Origin: Sternotherus odoratus
Lineage: Eukaryota > Chordata > Testudines > Kinosternidae
DNA length: 64,000 bases
Reading direction: 5' to 3'
NCBI GenBank assembly: GCA_032164245.1
Contig: JAVMKO010000035.1
Span: 1-64,000 of the forward strand
Shown here: one piece after another, positions 28,263-40,100 of the stretch
How the letters are laid out: each line of letters opens with the position of its first letter
Position numbering within the stretch: position 1 is the first letter of the stretch
Notes under the pieces: model-generated
Database searches by the model: none
What the model was told of the DNA's origin: nothing
What the model saw: only the letters and a program-made list of their open reading frames with translations
Position numbers and translations under genes: made by a program

Positions 28263-28690
28263 TATGGGGCATTGCTTCTTCTGGGAGTGGAGGCCCTGGG
28301 GGTCCAGAGTGAGGGGACTCCCTGAGGGGGTCCACGGCAGAGACAGGTGGGCTGGAGGCCCAGAGAGGGGTGGTTTCAGGAGCAGTGGAGCCCAGGGCTG
28401 GACCCCGAGAAGGGCTGTCACACTGAAGGGGGGTCCTCCCCAGACAGTACGAAGCCAAGAGGACATGGGGCCCGGGAGCGGGTGGCAGGTGACAGATTTC
28501 CGGGAAGTGGTTTGGCCCTGTCACAGCAGAGCTGTCTGCAGCGGTGCTGTGGCTGTGTCCGTCCCGGGGTGTCAGACCGCCGGGGTGTGGGACACCTGAG
28601 CAGCTTGCCGGCTGGTCTGTCCCCAACAGAAGTTGGTCCAAGAGAAGATTTTGATGTCCGCTGCCTTGTCTCTGTGGAGTTACCTTGTCC
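28263..28690. other. Probable retroelement-derived segment
   Basis: GC-moderate DNA with phrases (GGGGACTCCCTGAGGGGGTC, CTGTCACAGCAGAGCTGTCT-like) that remind me of reptilian endogenous retrovirus leader regions, but I cannot place it firmly. No intact coding frame. Confidence 0.35.
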
Positions 28691-28699
28691 ACACGTGGA

Positions 28700-29265
28700 A
28701 TGGAGCCCCAGCTCCGGGAAGGCGGGCAGAACGGAGCCCCAGCTCCGGGAAGGCGGGCAGAACGGAGCCCCAGCTCCGGGAAGGTGGGCAGAACGGAGCC
28801 CCAGCTCCGGGAAGGCGGGCAGAACGGAGCCCCAGCTCCGGGAAGGTGGGCAGAACGGAGCCCCAGCTCCGGGAAGGCGGGCAGAACAGAGCCCCAGCTC
28901 CGGGAAGGCGGGCAGAACGGAGCCCCAGCTCCGGGAAGGTGGGCAGAACGGAGCCCCGGCTCCGGGAAGGCGGGCAGAACGGAGACCCAGCTCCGGGAAG
29001 GCGGGCAGAACGGAGACCCAGCTCCGGGAAGGCGGGCAGAACGGAGACCCAGCTCCGGGAAGGCGGGCAGAACGGAGACCCAGCTCCGGGAAGGCGGGCA
29101 GAACGGAGACCCAGCTCCGGGAAGGCGGGCAGAACGGAGACCCAGCTCCGGGAAGGCGGGCAGAACGGAGACCCAGCTCCGGGAAGGCGGGCAGAACGGA
29201 GACCCAGCTCCGGGAAGGCGGGCAGAACGGAGCCCCAGCTCCGGGAAGGTGAGCAGAACGGAGAC
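28700..29265. repeat. 31-bp minisatellite
   Basis: Eighteen copies of GGAGCCCCAGCTCCGGGAAG plus GCGGGCAGAAC. The left half has mostly GAGCCCC and the right half GAGACCC, showing directional homogenisation, with three or four GTGGGC variants in the left half. The internal palindrome AGCTCCGGGAGCT-like core is imperfect. Confidence 0.92.
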
Positions 29266-29888
29266 CCGTGAGCAGAATCACCCAGCGGGGCTGGTTCCAG
29301 GGGAGCGGGTCTTGGCCCAGTTCTATTGAATATTTCCTCCGTTACCTGACAAAACAGAAAAGCGTCACCCAGAAGGTTTGTAGCTGACACAGCCCCGGCG
29401 GCTCGGTAAGGAACACAGAGCAGAGACCGTCCTCCGGTGCCTGGGCCGCTGGGCAGGCCGGGGGCAGCAGACGATTGTTTTAATGCAGGTGAATGTAAAC
29501 CTACAGCTAGGACCAAAGGCTGCAGGCCACACTTCCGGGGGGTGGGGGGATCTATCGGAGCAAGCAGTGACTGAAGGTGTGTGTGTGTGTGGGGGGGGGG
29601 GAGATACATGAGCTCCCGGGTGATGCTGTAGCCAGAGGAGCTGCCGTCACCCTGCCATGCACGGAGAGAGGAACCTGGGGGGAAGAGGGGATCTGCCTCA
29701 GTCCGCGGCTCCAGGAGGACGTGGATCACCTGGAGAGGGTGAGAGGAGACCCACAAGGAGAAGACGGGGTTAGAGCCCTGCCTGCGAGGGACAGACTGGG
29801 GAGAGGGGGCTGACGTGAGCACAGTCCAAGTACCGCCATGGGCTGGGACTCATGTGGACGTGTGTAAGAGCTGGGGGGGGGGGGGTAC
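29266..29888. other. Intergenic, no gene recognised
   Basis: Mixed sequence with a (TG)n and G-run patch at 29,575-29,602. The phrase GGTCTTGGCCCAGTTCTATT and following bases look like a decayed LINE internal fragment. Nothing else can be supported. Confidence 0.35.
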
Positions 29889-30234
29889 TTCTATCTGGTC
29901 TAACACAGACCATGCAGCGAGCGAGCGTGAGCCCTCAGCTGGGGCCAGAGAGCGAGATGGCTCCTCTGCCCTTCCCTGCCTGGCTCCAGCTAAACCCAGA
30001 CTGACAAACCCCCCCCTCCCAGCCTCTCCGTGCTTTCCTTTGTCTCGTTTCCCGGGCTGGAGATATCACCTGACCTCTCTGCAACACCTGGAGTCAGATT
30101 ACAGCATCAGGGATGCCTCCTTGAGAGGGGAGGGCGTCGCCTCCTTGCTTCCAGTGACAGCCCCTATTCCTTAAGAAATGCATAGGGGAAACTGAGGCAC
30201 ACACAGTACTCCCACTTTACCACACTGGGCAGAT
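29889..30234 (-). mobile_element. LTR-like element, family 1, partial
   Basis: Only the plus-strand right half of the family-1 element is present, from TCTATCTGGTCTAACACAGA through GGGGAAACTGAGGCACACAC to CCCACTTTACCACA. It immediately precedes the formin-like exons. Confidence 0.65.
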
Positions 30235-30329
30235 AACAGGTGACATATCGTCATTAGGGCTCAGAGTGAATGTGACATTACTGACCCCCCCAAGGGTATA
30301 AATTAACCCCTTTTCTCCCGGCAGGGGCT

Positions 30330-31500
30330 GGGGCTGGCAGCAAGGGGCAACCCCCATGTCCCCCCACTCCGCATGTCCCCCCCCACTCCTGCCCGGGGCC
30401 CCTGCCTGTGGCCCCTGGCCCTGTGGCCCTTGCCCCCCCCAGTTTCCCTGCCTGTGCCCCCTGATCCCCCAGTCTCTCTGCCCATGGCCCCTGCCCCCCC
30501 AGTCCTCCCGCCCCTGCCCGTGGCCCCTGGAATCCCCCACCCCAGGGGATGCGTGGGGGTCTGCACAGCTTCCACTGGATGCCGATCCCGGTGGAGCGGG
30601 CGCCGCAGTGTGTGGACGGGCAGCAGCTGGCATGACCGCGCCCCCTGGACGTGGGGCACCTGGAGGAGCTCTTTGGGGAGCAGCCGGGCTGGGCCGACCC
30701 CAGGGCCAGGTGAGTCTGGGTCCCTCCCAACAGGACGTGGGCGGGAGGGGGCTGGGGGGACGTCTCCCTGTGGCATTGTTCACCCAGGACGGGCCCTTTG
30801 CGGGCTGGCCCCTGCTCTTGTCCTGCAGAGCCCTCGGGGCCTGGCAGTGGGTCCCCCAAGGGGGGGGGGAGCGAGGGGCAGTCACATGCTGTGCCCTGTC
30901 TGAGGCTGACCCCCGCCTCTCCCATGGGCCTAAGGCCCTGGGGGGTTGGGGCGAGCTCAGTAGGACTGGAGATGTCGCCCCCCCCCCCAGGCGCTCGGCT
31001 GTGTGCCCAGCTGAACTGCCCCCGAGCTGGGCCAGACACTGCTTTAGTGCCTGCAGGTCTCTGCGCCCCCCCCCCCCCCCCAGGTCTCTCTCCTGGACCC
31101 CAAGAAGATCCGGACTCGGGGATCTTTCTGAAGCAGTTGAAGAGGTAAGAAAAGGCCCGGGGGGGGGGGGGGGGCTGCTGGCACCACAGTGACTGTTTCA
31201 GGCCAGCGGAGGGGAGCAGGGGCAGGGTTGGGGAGCAGCTGGCTGTGGGAGGGGAGCCCCAAGCGGCACCATAGACCCTCTCACGTGGGGGGGCAGGGAT
31301 GGTGGGTGGGGCTGGCAAGGCTCTTGGGGGGCAGGGATTGAGGTGGGGGGGTCTGGGGCTGTCTCTGGGCTGAGCTGACGTCTCTTCCACCCCCCAGGTC
31401 CGTGCAGCAGCTTGTGGCCAATCTGCGGGCCGGGGCCAGCGCCCTGTACGGGGCTGAGAAGCTGCAGGAGCTGAGCAAGATGCTGCCGGACGCGGAAGGG
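30330..31500 (+). pseudogene. Formin-like (FHDC1-type) FH1/FH2 fragment, frameshifted
   Basis: Three exon-like blocks in formin order. First, a proline-rich stretch (30,340-30,540) followed by LHSFHWMPIPVER, SVWTG and LDVGHLEELFGEQPG, ending at donor CCAG|GTGAGT (30709/30710). This corresponds to the formin post-FH1 start of FH2 (W-x-x-I-P ... I-E-E-L-F). Second, 31084-31144, SLLDPKKIR then DSGIFLKQLK, like the conserved LLD-KKS-N-GIFLKQFK. Third, 31398-31500, SVQQLVANLRAGASALYGAE and KLQELSKMLPDAEG, followed by GTGAGG. Reading frame breaks inside blocks one and two (at least one missing base in block two), and the rest of the ~400-residue FH2 domain is not found downstream, where LTRs begin. 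FHDC1 is the best match from memory; the family is firm, the exact orthologue is not. It is either a decayed paralogue or an intact gene damaged by assembly errors and truncation. Confidence 0.6.
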
Positions 31501-31584
31501 GTGAGGGGGTGGAAGGGAGCCAGCCTGGCCCCTGCTGGGGCGGGGGGGGGCTGTTTCCTCTGTGTGCCGCCCCGACTCTGCGCA

Positions 31585-32945
31585 GATCGCTGACACAGCG
31601 ACCCCGAGAGACCCCCGAAGACCACAGACTCCAGTAAGGGCCAGAGCAGGTTGATTGGCGAATGGAACAGTCTCTGGCTTCGCCAGATGAGATATCGACG
31701 GGTCTGTGCTCCACGGCAACGGACACCGCTCAGTCAGTGGTGGGACTGTCCACTGCCCCCTCCGCCGGACAAAGACCCCCCCCCGCCCCGGGCTGTATTC
31801 TTAGACACAGCTCCAAGTTACACATCACTCCCCACGTAGTGAGGTGCATCCCCCCCAGGTACTGAGGTGCATCCCCCCCACGTACTGAGGTGCATCCCCC
31901 CCCGTAGTGAGGTGCATCCCCCCCACGTACTGAGGTGCATCCCCCCCCGTAGTGAGGTGCATCCCCCCCCCGTAGTGAGGTGCATCCCCCCCAGGTACTG
32001 AGGTGCATCCCCCCCCACGTAGTGAGGTGTATCCCCCCCCACGTAGTGAGGTGCATCCCCCCCCAGGTACTGAGGTGCATCCCCCCCCCGTAGTGAGGTG
32101 CATCCCCCCCCCACGTACTGAGATGCATCCCCCCCCACGTAGTGAGGTGCATCCCCCCCCAGGTACTGAGGTGCATCCCCCCCAGGTACTGAGGTGCATC
32201 CCCCCCCAGGTACTGAGGTGCATCCCCCCCCGTAGTGAGGTGCATCCCCCCCACGTACTGAGGTGCATCCCCCCCCACGTACTGAGGTGCATCCCCCCCC
32301 CCGTAGTGAGGTGCATCCCCCCCATGTACTGAGGTGCATCCCCCCCCACGTAGTGAGGTGTATCCCCCCCCACGTAGTGAGGTGCATCCCCCCCCAGGTA
32401 CTGAGGTGCATCCCCCCCCCGTAGTGAGGTGCATCCCCCCCCCACGTACTGAGATGCATCCCCCCCCCGTAGTGAGGTGCATCCCCCCCCACGTACTGAG
32501 GTGCATCCCCCCCCCCCAGGTACTGAGGTGCATCCCCCCCCCGTAGTGAGGTGCATCCCCCCCCACGTACTGAGGTGCATCCCCCCCCCCAGGTACTGAG
32601 GTGCATCCCCCCCCCCATAGTGAGGTGCATCCCCCCCCCACGTACTGAGATGCATCCCCCCCCCACGTAGTGAGGTGCCGCCTCTCACCTGTACATGTTG
32701 GTTCGAGCAAAACACCTCTCACCATCCTATTACCCTCCTGCCCCCGTCTTTAGGCTGGGTCGGATTGGTCCTTGTTATCTGGGTGGAGTGTACAAGTGTG
32801 CTGGTACCTCGGAAGTCTCTGTACTTTACATCAGTCCTTTCCCTGCCAGCTCCGGCTCACAGATTCACTTGGCTTTATGCTAGCGGAGTCTTGACCATCA
32901 CTCTAGCTCAAGCCTCACACCGGGCCTCTGATACCAGGGTTCATG
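31585..32945. mobile_element. LTR-like element containing an expanded array
   Basis: Normal-composition flanks (31,585-31,830, with GACACAGCGACCCCGAGAGA; and 32,690-32,945, with TTCGAGCAAAACACCTCTCA) look like the two halves of one retroviral-type LTR that I associate with turtles. They are separated by an ~850-bp minisatellite. Boundaries are approximate and the family is from memory. Confidence 0.45.
31838..32685. repeat. 23-28-bp C-rich minisatellite
   Basis: Over 30 copies of GAGGTGCATCCCCCCC followed by ACGTAGT, ACGTACT, AGGTACT or GTAGT. A higher-order block of about 330 bp recurs: the stretch starting at 32,003 matches the one at 32,334 closely, including the rare GAGGTGTATC variant. 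Confidence 0.92.
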
Positions 32946-33620
32946 TGTGATGAAGTGGGAGTACTGTGGGTGGGTGTGCCTCAGTTTCCCCTATGCATTT
33001 CTTGGGCGTCTATGTGGAGGGAAAGGAATGTGTAGCTGATGCAAAGCAAAGCCAAGGTGAAGCTGTAACCTGACCCTAAAAGGGGAGGGAGGTCAGCTGA
33101 ACCTGTTGGAGAAAGGTCAGATGATGCCTCTTAGCCCGGGAAATCAGACAAAGGAAAGGACAGAGGGACTGGAGGTGGGGGAGTGGTAGTCTGGGTCTAG
33201 CTGGGAAGGGGGAGAGAAGCCATCTCACTCTCTGGCCCAAGATGGATCCAGCTGAGGGCTCACGCTCGCTGTATGGTCTGTGATTACAAGTCATCGAATA
33301 AACCTGGGGGAGAAGCAGGAGTCCAGAATCTGGGTCTCATTCTCCTAGCACCCCAGAAGGACCTGCCTGACTGGATGGGCCCTGTTGAGACTGAGAAGCT
33401 GTGAGTTGGATGGTTCCTGACATCTCAAATAAACCGTCTATTCTGCTGGCTGGCTGAGAGTCACGTCTGACTGTGGATTTGGGGTGCTGAACCCATGGGC
33501 TCCCCCAGGACCCCGCCCAGGCGGGCTTGCTGGGGGAAGCACACGGAGGGGCAGAAGGTGCTGAATGCTCCGAGGTCAGACCCAGGCAGGTGGAAGTGGG
33601 GACCCCTGAAGCTCCTGGCC
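32946..33620 (+). mobile_element. LTR-like element, family 1, 3'-truncated
   Basis: Sense-oriented copy starting TGTGATGAAGTGGGAG, with GTGCCTCAGTTTCCCCTATG, two AATAAACC contexts (33,297 and 33,427) and the GC-rich part up to AAGCTCCTGGCC. It then breaks abruptly into a family-2-like 3' end, so the last ~110 bases are missing. Confidence 0.75.
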
Positions 33621-33985
33621 ATTACCCACAGGCTGCCGGGCATGTCCTTGCTAGACATCTCCTGTGGACGGGAGCCTCCCACACTCTGTGGGTCCCTTGT
33701 GTCGCTGACGATCCAATGGGCCATCCAGCCGGCCAGGCAGAGACAAAAGCAGGTTGTCTGGGGGGTCACCCAGGAGCAGAGGACAAGTTTGAGATCCAGA
33801 CAGAAGAACCATAATTCATAACTCCACCTACAACTCCACCCATCCCAATGGCGTAGTCATCATCAGCCGACCATAACCGGGTCGCAGACACCACATGTGA
33901 CCCCTTGACATAAGATCTGATGCCCCTACAGGACCTTGCTTACAGCTATGATCTATAGGATCCCAGATGATTTCAGTTACGTGAC
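33621..33985. mobile_element. Family-2-related LTR 3' fragment
   Basis: Ends ATCTATAGGATCCCAGATGA then TTTCAGTTACGTGACA, closely matching the end of the family-2 LTR at 21,110-21,150 (TTTATAGGGTCCCAAATTAT, TTTCAGTAACGTGACA). Its upstream part differs, so it is a related subfamily. Confidence 0.65.
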
Positions 33986-34119
33986 AGGGGGTGACGTGAA
34001 GGGGTGCTGTAGGGGATGGGTGGGATACTCAGGATGGATGTGCCCTGGGGGTGGGGGCTGAGGTGCTTTGGGGGCTGAGCTGTGGGGGGATAAAGGGGTC
34101 ACTCTCTCTTCTCTTCCCC
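33986..34119. other. Leader segment before the 7-kb array
   Basis: G-rich unique bases ending in a pyrimidine tract CTCTCTTCTCTTCCCCCAG, which resembles a splice acceptor, then the array starts. No exon that continues a known protein follows. Confidence 0.35.
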
Positions 34120-37100
34120 CAGGAGGCTTCTACCCCCTTCTCCCCATTCACCCCATCTCCATCCACCCCTTCTCCCCATTCACCCCATCTCCATCCACCC
34201 CTTCTCCCCATTACCCCATTTCCATCCACCCCTTCCAGTCACCCACCCCCTTCTCCCCATTCACCCCATCTCCATCCACCCCTTCTCCCCATTCACCCCA
34301 TCTCTATCCACCCCTTTTCCCCATTACCCCATCTCCACACGCTCCTTCCAGTCACACACACCCTTCTCCGCATTCACCCCATCTCCATCCACCCCTTCCA
34401 GTCACCCACCCCCTTCTCCCCATTCACCCCATCTCCATCCACCCCTTCTCCCCATTACCCCATCTCCATCCACCACTTCTCCCCATTATCCCATCTCCAT
34501 CCACCCCTTCTCCCCATTCACCCCATCTCCATCCACCACTTCTCCCCATTATCCCATCTCCATCCACCCCTTCTCCCCATTACCCCATCTCCATCCACCC
34601 CTTCCAGTCACCCACCCCCTTCTCCCCATTCACCCCATCTCCATCCACCCCTTCTCCCCATTCACCCCATCTCCATCCACCCCTTCTCCCCATTATCCCA
34701 TCTCCATCCACCCCTTCTCCCCATTATCCGATCTCCATCCACCCCTTTTCCCAATTACCCCATCTCCACACGCTCCTTCCAGTCACACACACCCTTCTCC
34801 GCATTCACCCCATCTCCATCCACCCCTTCCAGTCACCCACCCCCTTCTCCCCATTCACCCCATCTCCATCCACCCCTTCTCCCCATTACCCCATCTCCAT
34901 CCACCCCTTCTCCCCATTCACCCCATCTCCATCCACCCCTTCTCCCCATTATCCCATCTCCATCCACCACTTCTCCCCATTATCCCATCTCCATCCACCC
35001 CTTCTCCCCATTACCCCATCTCCATCCACCCCTTCCAGTCACCCACCCCCTTCTCCCCATTCACCCCATCTCCATCCACCCCTTCTCCCCATTCACCCCA
35101 TCTCCATCCACCCCTTCTCCCCATTATCCCATCTCCATCCACCCCTTCTCCCCATTATCCGATCTCCATCCACCCCTTTTCCCAATTACCCCATCTCCAC
35201 ACGCTCCTTCCAGTCACACACACCCTTCTCCGCATTCACCCCATCTCCATCCACCCCTTCCAGTCACCCACCCCCTTCTCCCCATTACCCCATCTCCATC
35301 CACCCCTTCTCCCCATTCACCCCATCTCCATCCACCCCTTCTCCCCATTATCCCATCTCCATCCACCCCTTCTCCCCATTCACCCCATCTCCATCCACCC
35401 CTTCTCCCCATTATCCCATCTCCATCCACCCCTTCTCCCCATTATCCCATCTCCACACGCTCCTTCCAGTCACACACACCCTTCTTCCCATTCACCCCAT
35501 CTCCATCCACCCTTCTCCATCCACCCTTCCAGTCACCCACCCCCTTCTCCCCATTACCCCATCTCCATCCACCCCTTCTCCCCATTCACCCCATCTCCAT
35601 TCACCCCTTCTCCCCATTATCCCATCTCCATCCACCACTTCTCCCCATTCACCCCATCTCCATCCACCCCTTCTCCGCATTACCCCATCTCCATCCACCC
35701 CTTCTCCCCATTACCCCATCTCCATCCACCCCTTCCAGTCACCCACCCCCTTCTCCCCATTACCCCATCTCCATCCACCCCTTCCAGTCACCCACCCCCT
35801 TCTCCCCATTCACCCCATCTCCATCCACCCCTTCCAGTCACCCACCCCCTTCTCCGCATTCACCCCATCTCCATCCACCCCTTCCAGTCACCCACCCCCT
35901 TCTCCCCATTACCCCATCTCCATCCACCCCTTCTCCCCATTACCCCATCTCCATCCACCCCTTTTCCCCATTCACCCCATCTCCATCCACCCCTTCTCCC
36001 CATTACTCCATCTCCATCCACCCCTTCTCCCCATTCACACCCATCTCCATCCACCCCTTCCAGTCACCCACCCCCTTCTCCGCATTACCCCATCTCCATC
36101 CACCCCTTCTCCCCATTACCCCATCTCCATCCACCCCTTCTCCCCATTACCCCATCTCCATCCACCCCTTCTCCCCATTCACCCCATCTCCATCCACCCC
36201 TTCCAGTCACCCACCCCCTTCTCCGCATTACCCCATCTCCATCCACCCCTTCTCCCCATTACCCCATCTCCATCCACCCCTTCCAGTCACCCACCCCCTT
36301 CTCCCCATTACCCCATCTCCATCCACCCCTTCCAGTCACCCACCCCCTTCTCCCCATTACCCCATCTCCATCCACCTCTTCTCCCCATTACCCCATCTCC
36401 ATCCACCCCTTCCAGTCACCCACCCCCTTCTCCCCATTCACCCCATCTCCATCCACTCCTTCTCCCCATTACCCCATCTCCATCCACCCCTTCTCCCCAT
36501 TACCCCATCTCCATCCACCCCTTCTCCCCATTAACCCCATCTCCATCAACCCCTTCTCCCCATTACTCCATCTCCATCCACCCCTTCTCCCCATTCACCC
36601 CATCTCCATCCACCCCTTCCAGTCACCCACCCCCTTCTCCGCATTACCCCATCTCCATCCACCCCTTCTCCCCATTACCCCATCTCCATCCACCCCTTCT
36701 CCCCATTACCCCATCTCCATCCACCCCTTCTCCCCATTCACCCCATCTCCATCCACCCCTTCTCCCCATTACCCCATCTCCATCCACCCCTTCTCCCCAT
36801 TACCCCATCTCCATCCACCCCTTCCAGTCACCCACCCCCTTCTCCCCATTACCCCATCTCCATCCACCCCTTCCAGTCACCCACCCCCTTCTCCCCATTA
36901 CCCCATCTCCATCCACCCCTTCCAGTCACCCACCCTCTTCTCCCCATTCACCCCATCTCCATCCACCCCTTCCAGTCACCCACCCCCTTCTCCCCATTAC
37001 CCCATCTCCATCCACCCCTTCTCCCCATTACTCCATCTCCATCCACCCCTTCCAGTCACCCACACCCTTCTCCCCATTACCCCATCTCCATCCACCCCTT

Positions 37101-40100
37101 CTCCCCATTACCCCATCTCCATCCACCCCTTCCAGTCACCCACCCCCTTCTCCCCATTACCCCATCTCCATCCACCCCTTCCAGTCACCCACCCCCTTCT
37201 CCCCATTACCCCATCTCCATCCACCCCTTCCAGTCACCCACCCCCTTCTCCCCATTCACCCCATCTCCATCCACCCCTTCTCCCCATTACCCCATCTCCA
37301 TCCACCCCTTCCAGTCATCCACCCCCTTCTCCCCATTCACCCCATCTCCATCCACCCCTTCCAGTCACCCACCCCCTTCTCCCCATTACCCCATCTCCAT
37401 CCACCCCTTCCAGTCACCCACCCCCTTCTCCCCATTCACCCCATCTCCATCCACCCCTTCCAGTCACCCACCCCCTTCTCCCCATTATCCCATCTCCATC
37501 CACCCCTTCTCCCCATTACTCCATCTCCATCCACCCCTTCCAGTCATCCACCCCCTTCTCCCCATTACCCCATCTCCATCCACCCCTTCCAGTCACCCAC
37601 CCCCTTCTCCGCATTCACCCCATCTCCATCCACCCCTTCCAGTCACCCACCCCCTTCTCCCCATTACCCCATCTCCATCCACCCCTTCTCCCCATTACCC
37701 CATCTCCATCCACCCCTTCTCCCCATTCACCCCATCTCCATCCACCCCTTCCAGTCACCCACCCCTTCTCCCCATTACCCCATCTCCATCCACCCCTTCT
37801 CCCCATTACCCCATCTCCATCCACCCCTTCTCCCCATTATCCCATCTCCATCCACCCCTTCTCCCCATTATCCCATCTCCATCCACCCCTTCTCCCCATT
37901 CACCCCATCTCCATCCACCCCTTCTCCCCATTATCCCATCTCTATCCACCCCTTCTCCCCATTATCCCATCTCCATCCACCCCTTCTCCCCATTACCCCA
38001 TCTCCACACGCTCCTTCCAGTCACACACACCCTTCTTCCCATTCACCCCATCTCCATCCACCCCTTCTCCATCCACCCTTCCAGTCACCCACCCCCTTCT
38101 CCCCATTACTCCATCTCCATCCACCCCTTCTCCCCATTCACCCCATCTCCATCCACCCCTTCTCCGCATTACCCCATCTCCATCCACCCCTTCTCCCCAT
38201 TACCCCATCTCCATCCACCACTTCTCCCCATTCACCCCATCTCCATCCACCCCTTCCAGTCACCCACCCCCTTCTCCCCATTACCCCATCTCCATCCACC
38301 CCTTCTCCCCATTACCCCATCTCCATCCACCCCTTCTCCCCATTCACCCCATCTCCATCCACCCCTTCTCCCCATTACTCCATCTCCATCCACCCCTTCT
38401 CCCCATTCACCCCATCTCCATCCACCCCTTCCAGTCACCCACCCCCTTCTCCGCATTACCCCATCTCCATCCACCCCTTCTCCCCATTACCCCATCTCCA
38501 TCCACCCCTTCTCCCCATTACCCCATCTCCATCCACCCCTTCTCCCCATTCACCCCATCTCCATCCACCCCTTCTCCCCATTACTCCATCTCCATCCACC
38601 CCTTCTCCCCATTCACCCCATCTCCATCCACCCCTTCCAGTCACCCACCCCCTTCTCCGCATTACCCCATCTCCATCCACCCCTTCTCCGCATTACCCCA
38701 TCTCCATCCACCCCTTCTCCCCATTACCCCATCTCCATCCACCCCTTCTCCCCATTACCCCATCTCCATCCACCACTTCTCCCCATTCACCCCATCTCCA
38801 TCCACCCCTTCTCCCCATTCACCCCATCTCCATCCACCCCTTCTCCCCATTACCCCATCTCCATCCACCCCTTCCAGTCACCCACCCCCTTCTCCGCATT
38901 ACCCCATCTCCATCCACCCCTTCTCCCCATTACCCCATCTCCATCCACCCCTTCTCCCCATTACCCCATCTCCATCCACCCCTTCCAGTCACCCACCCCC
39001 TTCTCCCCATTACCCCATCTCCATCCACCCCTTCCAGTCACCCACCCCCTTCACCCCATTACCCCATCTCCATCCACCTCTTCTCCCCATTACCCCATCT
39101 CCATCCACCCCTTCCAGTCACCCACCCCCTTCTCCCCATTCACCCCATCTCCATCCACCCCTTCTCCCCATTACCCCATCTCCATCCACCCCTTCCAGTC
39201 ACCCACCCCCTTCTCCCCATTACCCCATCTCCATCCACCCCTTCCAGTCACCCACCCCCTTCTCCGCATTCACCCCATCTCCATCCACCCCTTCCAGTCA
39301 CCCACCCCCTTCTCCCCATTACCCCATCTCCATCCACCCCTTCTCCCCATTACCCCATCTCCATCCACCCCTTCCAGTCACCCACCCCCTTCTCCCCATT
39401 ACCCCATCTCCATCCACCCCTTCTCCCCATTACCCCATCTCCACCCACCCCTTCTCCCCATTCACCCCATCTCCATCCACCCCTTCTCCCAATTATCCCA
39501 TCTCCATCCACCCCTTCTCCCCATTCACCCCATCTCCATCCACCCCTTCCAGTCACCCACCCCCTTCTCCGCATTCACCCCATCTCCATCCACCCCTTCC
39601 AGTCACCCACCCCCTTCTCCCCATTACCCCATCTCCATCCACCCCTTCTCCCCATTACCCCATCTCCATCCACCCCTTCTCCCCATTCACCCCATCTCCA
39701 TCCACCCCTTCTCCCCATTCACCCCATCTCCATCCACCCCTTCTCCCCATTATCCCATCTCCATCCACCCCTTCCAGTCACCCACCCCCTTCTCCCCATT
39801 ACCCCATCTCCATCCACCCCTTCTCCCCATTACCCCATCTCCATCCACCCCTTCCAGTCATCCACCCCCTTCTCCCCATTCACCCCATCTCCATCCACCC
39901 CTTCCAGTCACCCATCCCCTTCTCCCCATTACCCCATCTCCATCCACCCCTTCTCCACATTACCCCATCTCCATCCACCCCTTCCAGTCACCCACCCCCT
40001 TCTCCCCATTCACCCCATCTCCATCCACCCCTTCCAGTCACCCACCCCCTTCTCCCCATACCCATCTCATCCACCCCTTCTCCCCATTCACCCCATCTCC

